Below, piece after piece: positions 1-7,476 of a stretch of DNA of 64,000 nt. Position 1 is the first letter of the stretch; each line of letters starts with the position of its first letter. Position numbers and translations under genes: made by a program. The notes beneath the pieces are model-generated. The model made no database searches. It was given only the letters and a program-made list of their open reading frames with translations, and was not told the DNA's origin. This stretch comes from Stigmatella ashevillena. Lineage in GTDB: Bacteria; Myxococcota; Myxococcia; Myxococcales; Myxococcaceae. The DNA lies in NCBI RefSeq assembly GCF_028368975.1, contig NZ_JAQNDM010000002.1, positions 7,310,425 through 7,374,424 of the forward strand, read 5' to 3'.

Positions 1-727
1 TGATGACCTGCTTGAGCACGGCCTTGGCCGTCACATACTTGGGCGGGTTGAAGTTGAGGAAGCGGCCCCAGAGGATGAAGTTGATGTTCGTACGCGTGTT
101 GTTGGTCGAGCTGTTGTACACCCTGAAGTAACCCTTGGTGCTCAGGCACGACAGGCACTTGACGTATTGGGCCGCGCCCGCGGCGTTGTTCCAGTTCGGC
201 ACCTGCGTCTGGCAGGCGATCTCTCGCGTGTTCCAGTTCGGGGTGGGGTTGCTCTGGTTACCCCAGTACCCCATGGCGTAGTACCGGTTGTCCTGGAAGA
301 GGTTCGTGAAGCCGGTGTCCGAGCCGAGGCCCGTGCCTGGATCCGGAATGGGATACACGGTGGACGGGCTCCAGCTGTGGCTGTCGGAGAACGCCTGCAG
401 CGTGGGGTTCGTGCACCCATTGACGGTGGCTTCGTAGAACTCCTTGTACTGGCTGTTGGTGATCTGCGGCAGCTCCTCCATGGAGCCCGAGACGTCGATG
501 ATGAAGTGGATGTTGGGCGGCGCGCCCTCTGCGCTGAAGAAGCGCTCGTCGCCTGAAGGATCATTGCCGCGCAGCACATCCTGGATGAGCGACGTGGTGA
601 GCTGGCAGCAGGCAGGCGAGTCAGGGGTGGTGGTGCTGTCGCCGAGTTTCGCGGAGGCAGCGCCCGCCACGCCGAGAAGGGCAAGGCCGGTGAAGAGACG
701 GCGGAGATGGGGGGTCCAGGAGTGCAT
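1..727 (-). CDS. pilY1: PilY1-like type IV pilus tip protein, N-terminal part (cut by window edge)
   Basis: The first 242 codons of a secreted protein are visible; the rest lies beyond position 1. A signal peptide (basic start, then a Leu/Ala-rich core ending AASA) is followed by a von Willebrand A-like segment. Its metal-site motif DVSGSM starts at Asp78, after a hydrophobic strand. The region after it is rich in Asn, Tyr and Trp, and has paired Cys (CLSCLS). ATG 727 has a good AAGGAG site 7 nt upstream. It is the last visible gene of a minor pilin operon, 24 bp after pilX. PilY1 proteins with vWA domains sit at the pilus tip and act in adhesion and pilus assembly. The C-terminal beta-propeller that defines PilY1 is not visible, so the name rests on the vWA domain and context. 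Confidence 0.8.
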   Translation of the reverse strand, partial: MHSWTPHLRRLFTGLALLGVAGAASAKLGDSTTTPDSPACCQLTTSLIQDVLRGNDPSGDERFFSAEGAPPNIHFIIDVSGSMEELPQITNSQYKEFYEATVNGCTNPTLQAFSDSHSWSPSTVYPIPDPGTGLGSDTGFTNLFQDNRYYAMGYWGNQSNPTPNWNTREIACQTQVPNWNNAAGAAQYVKCLSCLSTKGYFRVYNSSTNNTRTNINFILWGRFLNFNPPKYVTAKAVLKQVI

Positions 728-751
728 AGGGGCTCCTTGAAAGGGCGAGGG

Positions 752-1306
752 CTACAAGCCCACCTTGACGAGAAATTCGATTTCGCGCTCAGGGTCAGCC
801 CTGCGCGCGGGGTCCGAGGGGTCATCGGTGCCTGCGTCCGAAACCTCGCGGCACAGGGCGGTGATGCGGTAGGTCTCGGAGAGGGCGGTCCGGCCTGGGG
901 TGTTGTCGATGGCCATGATCTGGGTCCGGTCCGCGAGTGCGCCGGCCCGCGTCTTGTTGATGTTTTCGACGGAGATGATCTCGGCGCCGGGCAAGCTGCC
1001 GCTGGGGACGGCGTTCTTGGCGGAGCCGGTGAAGTGCGAGGTGGTGATGCGCACGCCGTTGATGTCGTCATTCATGCGGACGAACTCCACGCTCGAGGGC
1101 GTGATGGGCCGCATGCGGGAGACGAAGAGGTTGCGGGCCGCCAGCGCGCACGCGGACATGGTGTCCTCCTGCGTCTGGACCTCCGCGGCGGCACGCTCGG
1201 TGCCCGTGAAGGAGATGGCGCCCGCGACGAGCAGCGTGATGAGAACGACGACGATCATGGCGATGACGAGGACCATGCCGCGGGGAGAGTGCTTGAGGGA
1301 TTTCAT
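752..1306 (-). CDS. pilX: PilX-like minor pilin / assembly protein
   Basis: The 184-residue protein begins with a short basic leader (SPRG) followed directly by a hydrophobic helix (MVLVIAMIVVVLITLL), as in PilX N-terminal domains. Unlike its neighbours PilV, PilW and FimT it lacks Glu at position 5 of the mature helix. This is usual for PilX/GspK-like tip pilins, which need not neutralise a preceding subunit. The remainder is a soluble domain with several strand-like segments. It starts 3 bp after the pilW stop and precedes pilY1, the classical fimU-pilV-pilW-pilX-pilY1 order. Its likely role is part of the minor-pilin complex that primes pilus assembly and carries PilY1 at the tip. Confidence 0.82.
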   Translation of the reverse strand: MKSLKHSPRGMVLVIAMIVVVLITLLVAGAISFTGTERAAAEVQTQEDTMSACALAARNLFVSRMRPITPSSVEFVRMNDDINGVRITTSHFTGSAKNAVPSGSLPGAEIISVENINKTRAGALADRTQIMAIDNTPGRTALSETYRITALCREVSDAGTDDPSDPARRADPEREIEFLVKVGL

Positions 1307-1309
1307 GGA

Positions 1310-2569
1310 TCAACCGCCCGCCTCGGTGGTGGCGATGAACTGCGAGTTGAGTTGAATGTTCTTGGGGGTAATGGCTTCACGGAGAATCACGCGGTAGAAC
1401 CCGCGACCCTGCGGGGTGAAGTCGCTCGTGTCTGGGGTGACGCCGGTCACGCTCAGGTTTTCGAGCTGGCGCCAGGGGACCGTCGCCCCAATGGCCTCTC
1501 CTGCGTTCGCGAGCATGAGGTCGTCTCCCACGTGCTGCGGATCCTGTGTGGAGCTGCGGGAGACCAGGGTGATGCGCAGCTGCCGGATGTTCACGGGGCT
1601 GTCTTCCTCGCGTGCGGGCTTTTCCAGGTCGTTGAGCGGCAGCGTGTACCACTGAGGAATCCTGCGGGTAGGTCCCACCATCTGCGGGGGAATCATGGTC
1701 TGCCACTGCTCGCCATAGTGCTCCGCGGTGGTGGGCTCATTGACGCCCAGCACCCGGGGCATCGCCGTTCCCATGCTGTTGAGGATGTAGGCCACCTGAA
1801 GCTGCTCGATTCCCTCGGCGACGGGGACCGCGTCGTTGGGCCCGATGGTGCCGTCCCTGTCGAGATCGAGGCCCTGATGCATCATCAGATAGGGCGTGCG
1901 TGTGGTGGCGTTCCCGGGCTCATCGAAGGCGGCGACGTAGAAGGCGGAGCGGCTGACCTTCACGACCTGGGCCGTGTCGTAGCAGTTGTTCCCATCCAGG
2001 AGTGCCTGCTCGTGGAAGAGCCGGCCCGGCATGCCCGTGGGGGAATTGGGGGCGGCGGCGGGGTCGGTGGTGTCGAGGTTGATCTCCATGCTGTTCTCGA
2101 GATGCTGGCCCACCGTGACGAAGGCATGGTGCTGGGTGGTCGTGATGGAGCCATTGTTGCGGCACAGCACCAGGAGGATTTGCCCCCGCTGCAGCAGCGG
2201 AATGGGCGCGTTCACGACCAGTCTGTTGGAGGTGGCCGAGGTCACATCGCGGCGGAACAGCAGATCCCTCGAGTGGACAACGACCGCGTCCGGATAGCCG
2301 GTCTGGGAAGTGCCCTCGGCGGCGTTGAAGGAGTCATAGGCCAGGACGGTGCGGTCCGGATCCACGCCATAGCCGGCGGACCGGATGTGCCGGCTCATGA
2401 AGGACATGGCTTGACGCGCGTTGGACTGGATGGCCCGGCGGCTGGCGTGCGTCTGGTATTGGCGTGCCTGGGAAATGAAGGTGAGGCTGATGCCGAGCAG
2501 CACCACGGAGCCGACGGCGCCGCCGACAAGCAACTCAATCAGGGTGAATCCACGACGGGAGGGGCGCAT
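1310..2569 (-). CDS. pilW: PilW-like minor pilin
   Basis: The 419-residue protein has a textbook class III prepilin signal: leader MRPSRRG, cleavage before FTLIELL with Glu5, then a hydrophobic alpha-1 helix to about residue 35. The large C-terminal globular region is typical of PilW, the biggest minor pilin. It contains conserved-looking segments such as RQAMSFMSRHIRSAGYG just after the helix. It lies 3 bp downstream of pilV and 3 bp upstream of pilX, so it is certainly co-transcribed. It would be processed by the prepilin peptidase PilD and inserted in the inner membrane before joining the pilus tip complex. Confidence 0.87.
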   Translation of the reverse strand: MRPSRRGFTLIELLVGGAVGSVVLLGISLTFISQARQYQTHASRRAIQSNARQAMSFMSRHIRSAGYGVDPDRTVLAYDSFNAAEGTSQTGYPDAVVVHSRDLLFRRDVTSATSNRLVVNAPIPLLQRGQILLVLCRNNGSITTTQHHAFVTVGQHLENSMEINLDTTDPAAAPNSPTGMPGRLFHEQALLDGNNCYDTAQVVKVSRSAFYVAAFDEPGNATTRTPYLMMHQGLDLDRDGTIGPNDAVPVAEGIEQLQVAYILNSMGTAMPRVLGVNEPTTAEHYGEQWQTMIPPQMVGPTRRIPQWYTLPLNDLEKPAREEDSPVNIRQLRITLVSRSSTQDPQHVGDDLMLANAGEAIGATVPWRQLENLSVTGVTPDTSDFTPQGRGFYRVILREAITPKNIQLNSQFIATTEAGG

Positions 2570-2572
2570 GGC

Positions 2573-3184
2573 TCAGATCTCCAAGTCCTTGCATTGGGTG
2601 CCGGAGCAGACCTGCTCTGGCACGTATTTGATGGTCCAGAAATTGACCTGGCGGAAACCGCCCGTGGTGGGGAAGCGGACCATGATGAGGATGCGCAGCG
2701 AGTCTTCCTTGCCGAGCTCCGACTCGACCGCGCCCGTGTTGGGCACGAGCACCGAGCGCCAGGCCACCGTGTAGAACTCCTCCGAGGTCTGCGCGTTCAA
2801 GCCCTCGGCGATTCGCGTGGCATCCGCCGCGCTGATCAGCGGGCGGTTGTCCGCGGGCGCGATGGCATCCTTCAGGAAGACGAGCCCCGTTGTGTTTTCC
2901 ATGTCATCGAAGCCGCCGGGAGTCCCAAAGGTACTCGGCAAGACCCCGCTGTTGACGAAGGCAGGATGTTCATAAGGAAGGCGCTCGAAGGCGTCCGCTA
3001 GGTCGCGGGCGATGCGGCTCGCGGTGGTTTGATGGAGGGCCAGGTTGTTCTGTCCGCTGGCCAGCACGTTCATCTGCATCACGCCGAGGATGCCGACGAC
3101 GAAGACCAGCATGGCGGCCATGGCTTCGATGATGGTGGTACCGCGAGGAGAAGGGCGGAAAGGGCGCATGGAGGAGGTTCTCAT
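2573..3184 (-). CDS. pilV: PilV-like minor pilin
   Basis: This 203-residue prepilin has leader SPRG, then TTIIEAMAAMLVFVVGILG with Glu5, followed by the MQMN.LASGQNN stretch commonly seen at the start of PilV. Its ATG overlaps the fimT stop (ATGA at 3181-3184), indicating translational coupling, and pilW starts 3 bp after its end. Two Cys near the C-terminus (VCSGTQCKDLEI) may form a disulfide as in many minor pilins. Function inferred from family and context: minor pilin of the type IV pilus priming complex. Confidence 0.85.
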   Translation of the reverse strand: MRTSSMRPFRPSPRGTTIIEAMAAMLVFVVGILGVMQMNVLASGQNNLALHQTTASRIARDLADAFERLPYEHPAFVNSGVLPSTFGTPGGFDDMENTTGLVFLKDAIAPADNRPLISAADATRIAEGLNAQTSEEFYTVAWRSVLVPNTGAVESELGKEDSLRILIMVRFPTTGGFRQVNFWTIKYVPEQVCSGTQCKDLEI

Positions 3185-3993
3185 GGCGAGAAGACCCGGG
3201 TGACACCAGCGGGGGTGGAGATGACGAGCAGCTTGTAGCCGACGTCCTTGCCCTCCGCGGTGTTGCTCATGAAGGAGAGAACGCCCCCGGGTTCACGGGT
3301 GGGGTTGGCGCCGCCGGTCCGCATCGTCACCGTGCCGTCGGCATTGAAGCGGATGACGCCGTAGTCGGCCCCGTTTCCGTTGATGCAGAAGGTGCAGCCC
3401 GCGAGCAGCTCGGTGGTCGGCTCATTGAGCGCCGGAGGATTGAACAGGGGGGTGGTGGGCTTGATGGCCGAGAAGGGCGCGGGCAGATCGCGGATGACGC
3501 CCTCTGCATCCGGATCCAGGAAGTTGATGCCGCCTTCATCGGGGCCAGAGCCTGACGCGAGCGTGATGGTGTCGCGCTCAATGGCGTTCCTGAGGGTGAC
3601 CACCCCCGTGTCGGGGTCGGTCTCATTGTAGGCCAGCGCGGCCCCGAGGCCGTCGCTGAGATCGAGGTTGCCCCAGTCGATGTCGCTGTCGTCGGGCGTC
3701 TGCCGCTCGACGAGCGAAGCGCGAAGGCGCGTCTGGTTCAGGCGGTAGATGACGAGGTAGTGAGGCGTTCCGTGGCTGATGGCGCGAAGCTGGGCCACGG
3801 ACATCAGGGCGGAGAGATCGAACAGCGTATTGCTCACGCGAGCGCGGCCCATGCCATAGAAAATGGCTGTGGACGCCAGCGCCGCCATGACGCCAAGGAT
3901 GGCAATCACGGTCAGCACTTCGATCATCGTGAAACCGCGGCTTCGGGGACGGACGGGCAAGGCAGGCCTCCTGCGATGCCGCGAGTATTGCAA
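3181..3993 (-). CDS. fimT: FimT/FimU (GspH)-like minor pilin
   Basis: The prepilin signal is PRSRG followed by FTMIEVLTVIAILGVMAALAS with Glu5. The rest is a GspH/FimT-type soluble domain with one Cys pair (GCTFC). It heads the minor pilin operon. The only in-frame start before the signal is TTG at 3993, with a GAGGG site about 8 nt upstream, so a TTG start is likely. The leader is longer than usual (about 20 residues). Upstream lies a tandem palindrome (4081-4114) in the shared divergent promoter region. FimT and FimU cannot be told apart by eye. Confidence 0.82.
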   Translation of the reverse strand: MQYSRHRRRPALPVRPRSRGFTMIEVLTVIAILGVMAALASTAIFYGMGRARVSNTLFDLSALMSVAQLRAISHGTPHYLVIYRLNQTRLRASLVERQTPDDSDIDWGNLDLSDGLGAALAYNETDPDTGVVTLRNAIERDTITLASGSGPDEGGINFLDPDAEGVIRDLPAPFSAIKPTTPLFNPPALNEPTTELLAGCTFCINGNGADYGVIRFNADGTVTMRTGGANPTREPGGVLSFMSNTAEGKDVGYKLLVISTPAGVTRVFSP

Positions 3994-4080
3994 AGTCCAG
4001 CCCTCGACAGGGGAGGCGGCAAGCCACGGGAATCACAGCGCTTGAGCCCTGGGTTGCTGGTCGCCCGCACCCTCCTGCGC

Positions 4081-4114
4081 GCCGCAAAGTTTGCGCCTCG
4101 CAAAGTTTGCGGCC
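4081..4114. promoter_or_regulatory. Tandem palindromes, candidate operator
   Basis: Two identical 13-bp palindromes, CGCAAAGTTTGCG, lie at 4083-4095 and 4099-4111, 16 bp apart centre to centre. Flanking GCC and GGC make the whole element close to symmetric. It sits in the 217-bp divergent gap between the pilin operon (start 3993) and the SanA-like gene (start 4211). Two copies at non-coding positions suggest a cooperative repressor or activator site. A hairpin in either transcript is the alternative. Confidence 0.5.
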
Positions 4115-4210
4115 CTGAAAACGGGGGGAAGGTAGGTGCCCCGCATACCCGAGGTGTGGGACGCAAAACCCCGTGAGGTGGAGGCGGGGGCCGCCTACCC
4201 TGGGGAGGTC

Positions 4211-4843
4211 ATGAGGCCTTCCTCGCTCCGCGCAGGCTCGGGTGCCCTGAGGCGCCTTCTTCTCGCTTTGGTGGGAGGGGTGACGTGCGGGGTGTTCGGG
4301 CTGGCGTGGCGGGTGGACCGTTTCGGCCAACAGGAGGGGGCGGTCCCTGCGGATGTGCTGGTGGTGTTGGGGGCCCGGGTGCTCCCGGGAGGCGTTCCTT
4401 CCGGGGCACTGCTCGCCCGGGTGGAGAAGGCCGTGGCGCTCTACCACCAAGGGGTGGCCTCCCGGCTTCTGTTCTCTGGAGGGGTGGGGGTGAACCCTCC
4501 TTCCGAGGCGCAGGTCATGCGTGCGCTGGCGGTGCGGTGGGGGGTCCCGGCGGAGGCGTGCTTCCTGGAAGAGCAGAGCCACTCCACGGCGCAGAACGCC
4601 CGCTTCAGCACCGCGGTGCTGCGCGACTTGGGGGCCGAGCGCGTGGTGGTGGTCTCGGATCCCTATCACCTGCTGCGGGCGCGTCAGTACTTCCGGCTCG
4701 AAGGGCTGGAGGTGGCGACCAGCCCCGCGCTGCTCACCGAGCGCAACCTCAACGCGGTGGACCGCTTCTACTGGACGGTGCGTGAGGCCTTCGCGCTGCT
4801 CTTGCATCCCCGGGTGCTGCTGGCCCGGAGCCCCTCACGCTGA
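4211..4843 (+). CDS. YdcF/SanA/ElyC family (DUF218) membrane-anchored protein
   Basis: The 210-residue protein has one N-terminal membrane segment (about residues 13-32) and then a DUF218 domain. Recognisable elements are VLVVLGARV, the LLARVEKAVALY helix, LLFSGG, the acidic SEAQVM, SHSTAQNA and VVVVSDPYHLLRA. SanA/ElyC proteins act at the envelope and affect barrier function or lipid-carrier recycling, but the biochemical reaction is not firmly known. ATG 4211 is chosen because GGGGAGG lies just upstream and an earlier in-frame start (4136) would add a non-conserved extension. Its end overlaps the convergent MarR gene by 9 bp. Confidence 0.8.
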   Translation: MRPSSLRAGSGALRRLLLALVGGVTCGVFGLAWRVDRFGQQEGAVPADVLVVLGARVLPGGVPSGALLARVEKAVALYHQGVASRLLFSGGVGVNPPSEAQVMRALAVRWGVPAEACFLEEQSHSTAQNARFSTAVLRDLGAERVVVVSDPYHLLRARQYFRLEGLEVATSPALLTERNLNAVDRFYWTVREAFALLLHPRVLLARSPSR

Positions 4844-5335
4844 CTCCTCTTCCGCAGGAGTCGGCTCCGGCGACGTGTCGAGCCTGCGGACGAGCTTCTC
4901 GATGATCCGGAACAAGGCCTTGCGGTCGCTGCTGTCCAGCATCTCCAGCAATTGGCTCAGGGCCTGATTCACCAACTGGTGAAGCTGCTGGGAGGTTTGC
5001 TGGCCGGAGTCGGTCAGGCGGCAGCGGACCACCCGGCGATCCTCGTGGACACGCTCGCGCTGAAGGTGGCCCTCGCGCTCGAGGCGGTCGACGACCCCCG
5101 TCACGGTTTTCTCCGTGATGCCCAGCCGCCGGGCCAGCTCTCCCATGGTCAATGCGCCGTCCTGGCCCAACCACAGCAGGGCATGAACCTGGGGCGGCGT
5201 GAACTGGAATTGCTCGCAGAGCCCCGCGATCGGATCGCGGAGCGAACGGCGGCGGCCCAGCGTGTACACCAGCTGCAAGAGCCGCGACACCTCGCTGGTA
5301 GGACCTTCCTCTGGAACCGGGATATTCCGTGACAC
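4835..5335 (-). CDS. MarR family transcriptional regulator
   Basis: The 166-residue protein matches the MarR length and layout: an N-terminal dimerisation helix, winged HTH with LTMGELARRLGITEKTVTGVVDRLE as recognition unit (about residues 62-84), wing ERVHEDRRVVRCRLTDSG, and C-terminal dimerisation helices. A tail rich in Pro and Glu follows. GTG 5335 is the likely start. It has no Shine-Dalgarno site but lies 9 nt after a good sigma70-type -10, so the mRNA may be leaderless. It is divergent from the type III PKS operon and MarR proteins often control divergent neighbours, so it is a candidate regulator of that operon (inference). Confidence 0.88.
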   Translation of the reverse strand: MSRNIPVPEEGPTSEVSRLLQLVYTLGRRRSLRDPIAGLCEQFQFTPPQVHALLWLGQDGALTMGELARRLGITEKTVTGVVDRLEREGHLQRERVHEDRRVVRCRLTDSGQQTSQQLHQLVNQALSQLLEMLDSSDRKALFRIIEKLVRRLDTSPEPTPAEEESA

Positions 5336-5344
5336 GGAGTTTCA

Positions 5345-5373
5345 GATTTATCGGGCCCCCTTGAGCGGGTCAA
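5345..5373 (-). promoter_or_regulatory. Sigma70-type promoter of the marR gene
   Basis: On the minus strand TTGACC (5373-5368) is separated by exactly 17 bp from TAAATC (5350-5345). The -35 matches five of six consensus bases, the -10 three of six. Only 9 nt separate the -10 from the GTG start at 5335, so transcription would begin at or next to the start codon. Confidence 0.5.
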
Positions 5374-5448
5374 CGGATTCGCCCGAGGTGACAGCGCCTC
5401 ATGGCCCCTTGCTCTCCGAGCGACAGTGTCGGCCGGAGGAAAATCGTC

Positions 5449-5510
5449 TGTCATCCTGAGGACATCGGGGGGGGACAGGGGGACAGGGTGCACCGATGTT
5501 TGTCCCCCTG
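5449..5510. promoter_or_regulatory. TGTC/GACA inverted repeats upstream of the PKS operon
   Basis: Two inverted repeats lie before the PKS start (5563). The first, at 5449-5464, has TGTC and GACA ends around an imperfect dyad. The second is a perfect 10-bp repeat: CAGGGGGACA (5476-5485) and TGTCCCCCTG (5501-5510), with a 15-nt loop. Both share the TGTC/GACA half-site, which suggests operators for one regulator, plausibly the divergent MarR. The second could also form an mRNA hairpin. Confidence 0.45.
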
Positions 5511-5562
5511 CGTCACCAGCGGTGGTGTCCTGGGGTGACAGCCCCCCTTCCGCGGGAACCCC

Positions 5563-6648
5563 ATGCACAGCGTCTCCTCTCTGGCCTCAGTGCCCTTCCT
5601 CCGAGCGGTGGGGCGCGGCCTTCCGCCGCATTACGCCTCTCAGGAGGAGCTTGCCGGCTCCTTGCGCGCCTTGTGGGCCCAGAAGCATTTCAACCTCGAG
5701 CGGCTGGAGGACCTTCACCGCGCGGTGAGTGTGTCGGGCCGCTTTCTGGCCCTGCCCCTGGAGGAGTATCCGGCGCTCACCACCTTCCAGCAGCGCAATG
5801 ATGCGTGGATCCGCTGTGCGGTGGAGCTGGGCGAGAAGGTGGTGGTCCAGGCCTTGGAGAAGGCGGGACTCACGCCCAAGGACATCGACCACATCTTCTT
5901 CGTGACGGTGACGGGGCTGGCCACGCCCAGCATCGAGGCGCGGCTGGCCAACCGGCTGGGTTTTCGCTCCGATATCAAACGCACCCCCATTTTTGGTCTG
6001 GGATGCGTGGCGGGTGCGGCGGGTCTGGCCCGGGCGGCCGATTACCTGCGTGCCTTTCCTGGCCACACCGCCGTGGTGCTCGCCGTGGAGCTGTGCTCCC
6101 TGACGCTTCAGCGGGAGGATCTGTCCATTCCCAACATCATTGCCTCGGGCCTCTTCGGGGATGGGGCCGCGTGCGGGGTGTTGCAGGGGGCGGAGGCGGG
6201 CCCCCGGCGCCCCTCTGCCCGCGTGGTGGCCTCCCAGTCGGTGTTCTACCCAGACACCGAGCGCATCATGGGGTGGGACATCGTCGATACGGGCTTCAAG
6301 GTGGTGTTGTCGGCCAAGGTGCCGCAGCTCGTGAAGGAGCATATCCGCGGCAATGTGGATGCATTCCTCGCCGAGCATCGGCTGAGCCGCGCGGACATCC
6401 GGCATTGGATCGCCCATACCGGCGGGCCCAAGGTGCTCCAGGCGTTCGAGGAGAGCCTGGAGCTGCCCGAGGGGGCCATCGCGCGCTCGTGGGCGTCCTT
6501 GAAGGAGGTGGGCAATCTGTCCTCCGCGTCGGTCCTCTTCGTGCTGGGGGAGACGCTGGAGTCTCAGGTGCCTCGCGAGGGCGACTGGGGAATGGTGATG
6601 GCGATGGGGCCCGGCTTCTGCGCGGAACTGGTGTTGCTGCGATGGTGA
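5563..6648 (+). CDS. Type III polyketide synthase (chalcone/alkylpyrone synthase family)
   Basis: At 361 residues this is the normal length for bacterial type III PKSs. The catalytic triad is visible: Cys148 in FGLGCVAGA, His285 in WIAHTGGPK, and Asn318 in EVGNLSSASV. The enzyme condenses malonyl-CoA units onto an acyl starter without an ACP and cyclises the chain to a pyrone or resorcinol. It is the first gene of a five-gene operon and its stop overlaps the start of the methyltransferase. The downstream fatty acyl-AMP ligase and ACP suggest a long fatty starter. Product class (alkylpyrone or alkylresorcinol) is inferred from operon content, not from the sequence of this protein alone. Confidence 0.93.
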   Translation: MHSVSSLASVPFLRAVGRGLPPHYASQEELAGSLRALWAQKHFNLERLEDLHRAVSVSGRFLALPLEEYPALTTFQQRNDAWIRCAVELGEKVVVQALEKAGLTPKDIDHIFFVTVTGLATPSIEARLANRLGFRSDIKRTPIFGLGCVAGAAGLARAADYLRAFPGHTAVVLAVELCSLTLQREDLSIPNIIASGLFGDGAACGVLQGAEAGPRRPSARVVASQSVFYPDTERIMGWDIVDTGFKVVLSAKVPQLVKEHIRGNVDAFLAEHRLSRADIRHWIAHTGGPKVLQAFEESLELPEGAIARSWASLKEVGNLSSASVLFVLGETLESQVPREGDWGMVMAMGPGFCAELVLLRW

Positions 6649-7217
6649 GCCCGTCGCAGGCGGTGTTTCTGGGCTACATGGGGGCGCTCGCCGCCGAGCG
6701 GCTCGTCGAACTGGTGCTTTCACGGCGAAACGCTGCCCGTGCATTCTCCCAGGGCGGTGTCGAGCGGGGAGAGGGCCACTACCGGGTGATGGTGGTCTTC
6801 CATTCGCTCTTTCTCGTGGCGTGCGTGGCGGAGGTCTTCCTGCTGCGACGGCCCTTTCCGGGCGCGCTGGGGTGGGGCGCGCTGGGGGCCGCGGTGCTGG
6901 CCCAGGCGTTGCGTTATTGGGCCATCACGACGCTCGGCGAGCGGTGGAACTCCCGCATCATCGTCATCCCGGGGTTGGCGCCGGTGACAGGGGGCCCGTA
7001 CCGCTTCCTGCGCCATCCCAACTATGTGGCGGTGGTGTTGGAGTTGCTCGCGGTCCCGCTCATCCACGGGGCGTGGCTGACGGCGCTGGTGTTCACCGCG
7101 GGCAATGCCGCGCTGCTCTATGTGCGCATCCGGGCGGAGGAGAAGGCGCTCGGAGAGGTGTACGCGCAAGCGTTCGTTCACCATCCCCGCTTCATCCCAG
7201 AGGTGCGCCGTGGTTGA
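6642..7217 (+). CDS. Isoprenylcysteine carboxyl methyltransferase (ICMT)-like membrane methyltransferase
   Basis: The 191-residue integral membrane protein has about four or five helices. It carries the ICMT signature GPYRFLRHPNYVAVVLELLAVP, followed by the RIRAEEKAL helix; both form the SAM site. ATG 6642 overlaps the PKS stop by 7 bp. ICMT-like enzymes next to type III PKSs (SrsB in Streptomyces griseus, BpsB in Bacillus subtilis) O-methylate alkylresorcinols or alkylpyrones. The same role, methyl-ether formation on the polyketide in the membrane, is inferred here. Confidence 0.85.
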   Translation: MVSPSQAVFLGYMGALAAERLVELVLSRRNAARAFSQGGVERGEGHYRVMVVFHSLFLVACVAEVFLLRRPFPGALGWGALGAAVLAQALRYWAITTLGERWNSRIIVIPGLAPVTGGPYRFLRHPNYVAVVLELLAVPLIHGAWLTALVFTAGNAALLYVRIRAEEKALGEVYAQAFVHHPRFIPEVRRG

Positions 7218-7476
7218 GCTGGAACAGGAAGTCGTGGTGGAGATCCGCCGCATCGCCATCGAGGAGTTGGAGTGGAAGGGCTCGGTGGAGCCCAGCCATG
7301 ATCTGCTGAAGGACTTGCAGCTCGACAGCCTGGGGCTGACGGTGATGGCCGTGGGGCTGGAGAACCGCTTCCGGGTGAAGCTGTCCGAGGAGGATGCGGC
7401 GAGCCTCCACACCGTGGCGGACCTCGCCCGGCTGGTGGCCGTCCGGGTCAGCGCGGCAGTCGAGGTGCGGACATGA
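7210..7476 (+). CDS. Acyl carrier protein
   Basis: The 88-residue acidic protein has the phosphopantetheine site in LQLDSLGL, with Ser40 as the attachment residue, and the usual four-helix layout. The start is GTG 7210, overlapping the methyltransferase end by 8 bp. No other in-frame start fits. Its stop overlaps the next gene (ATGA). Its position directly before a fatty acyl-AMP ligase indicates that it is loaded with a fatty acid by that ligase and delivers it to the PKS or a tailoring enzyme. Confidence 0.88.
   Translation: MVELEQEVVVEIRRIAIEELEWKGSVEPSHDLLKDLQLDSLGLTVMAVGLENRFRVKLSEEDAASLHTVADLARLVAVRVSAAVEVRT

Noticed and set aside
142-1071. 309-codon open frame on the minus strand over the pilin region
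   Set aside because: It crosses the real pilX and pilY1-like genes in another frame, is almost pure Pro/Ser/Thr/Arg, and has no start signal; a shadow caused by high GC.
707-3001. 764-codon open frame on the plus strand
   Set aside because: It is antisense to three minor pilin genes with clear prepilin signals; composition (Gly/His/Val/Asp) is typical of a reverse-strand shadow.
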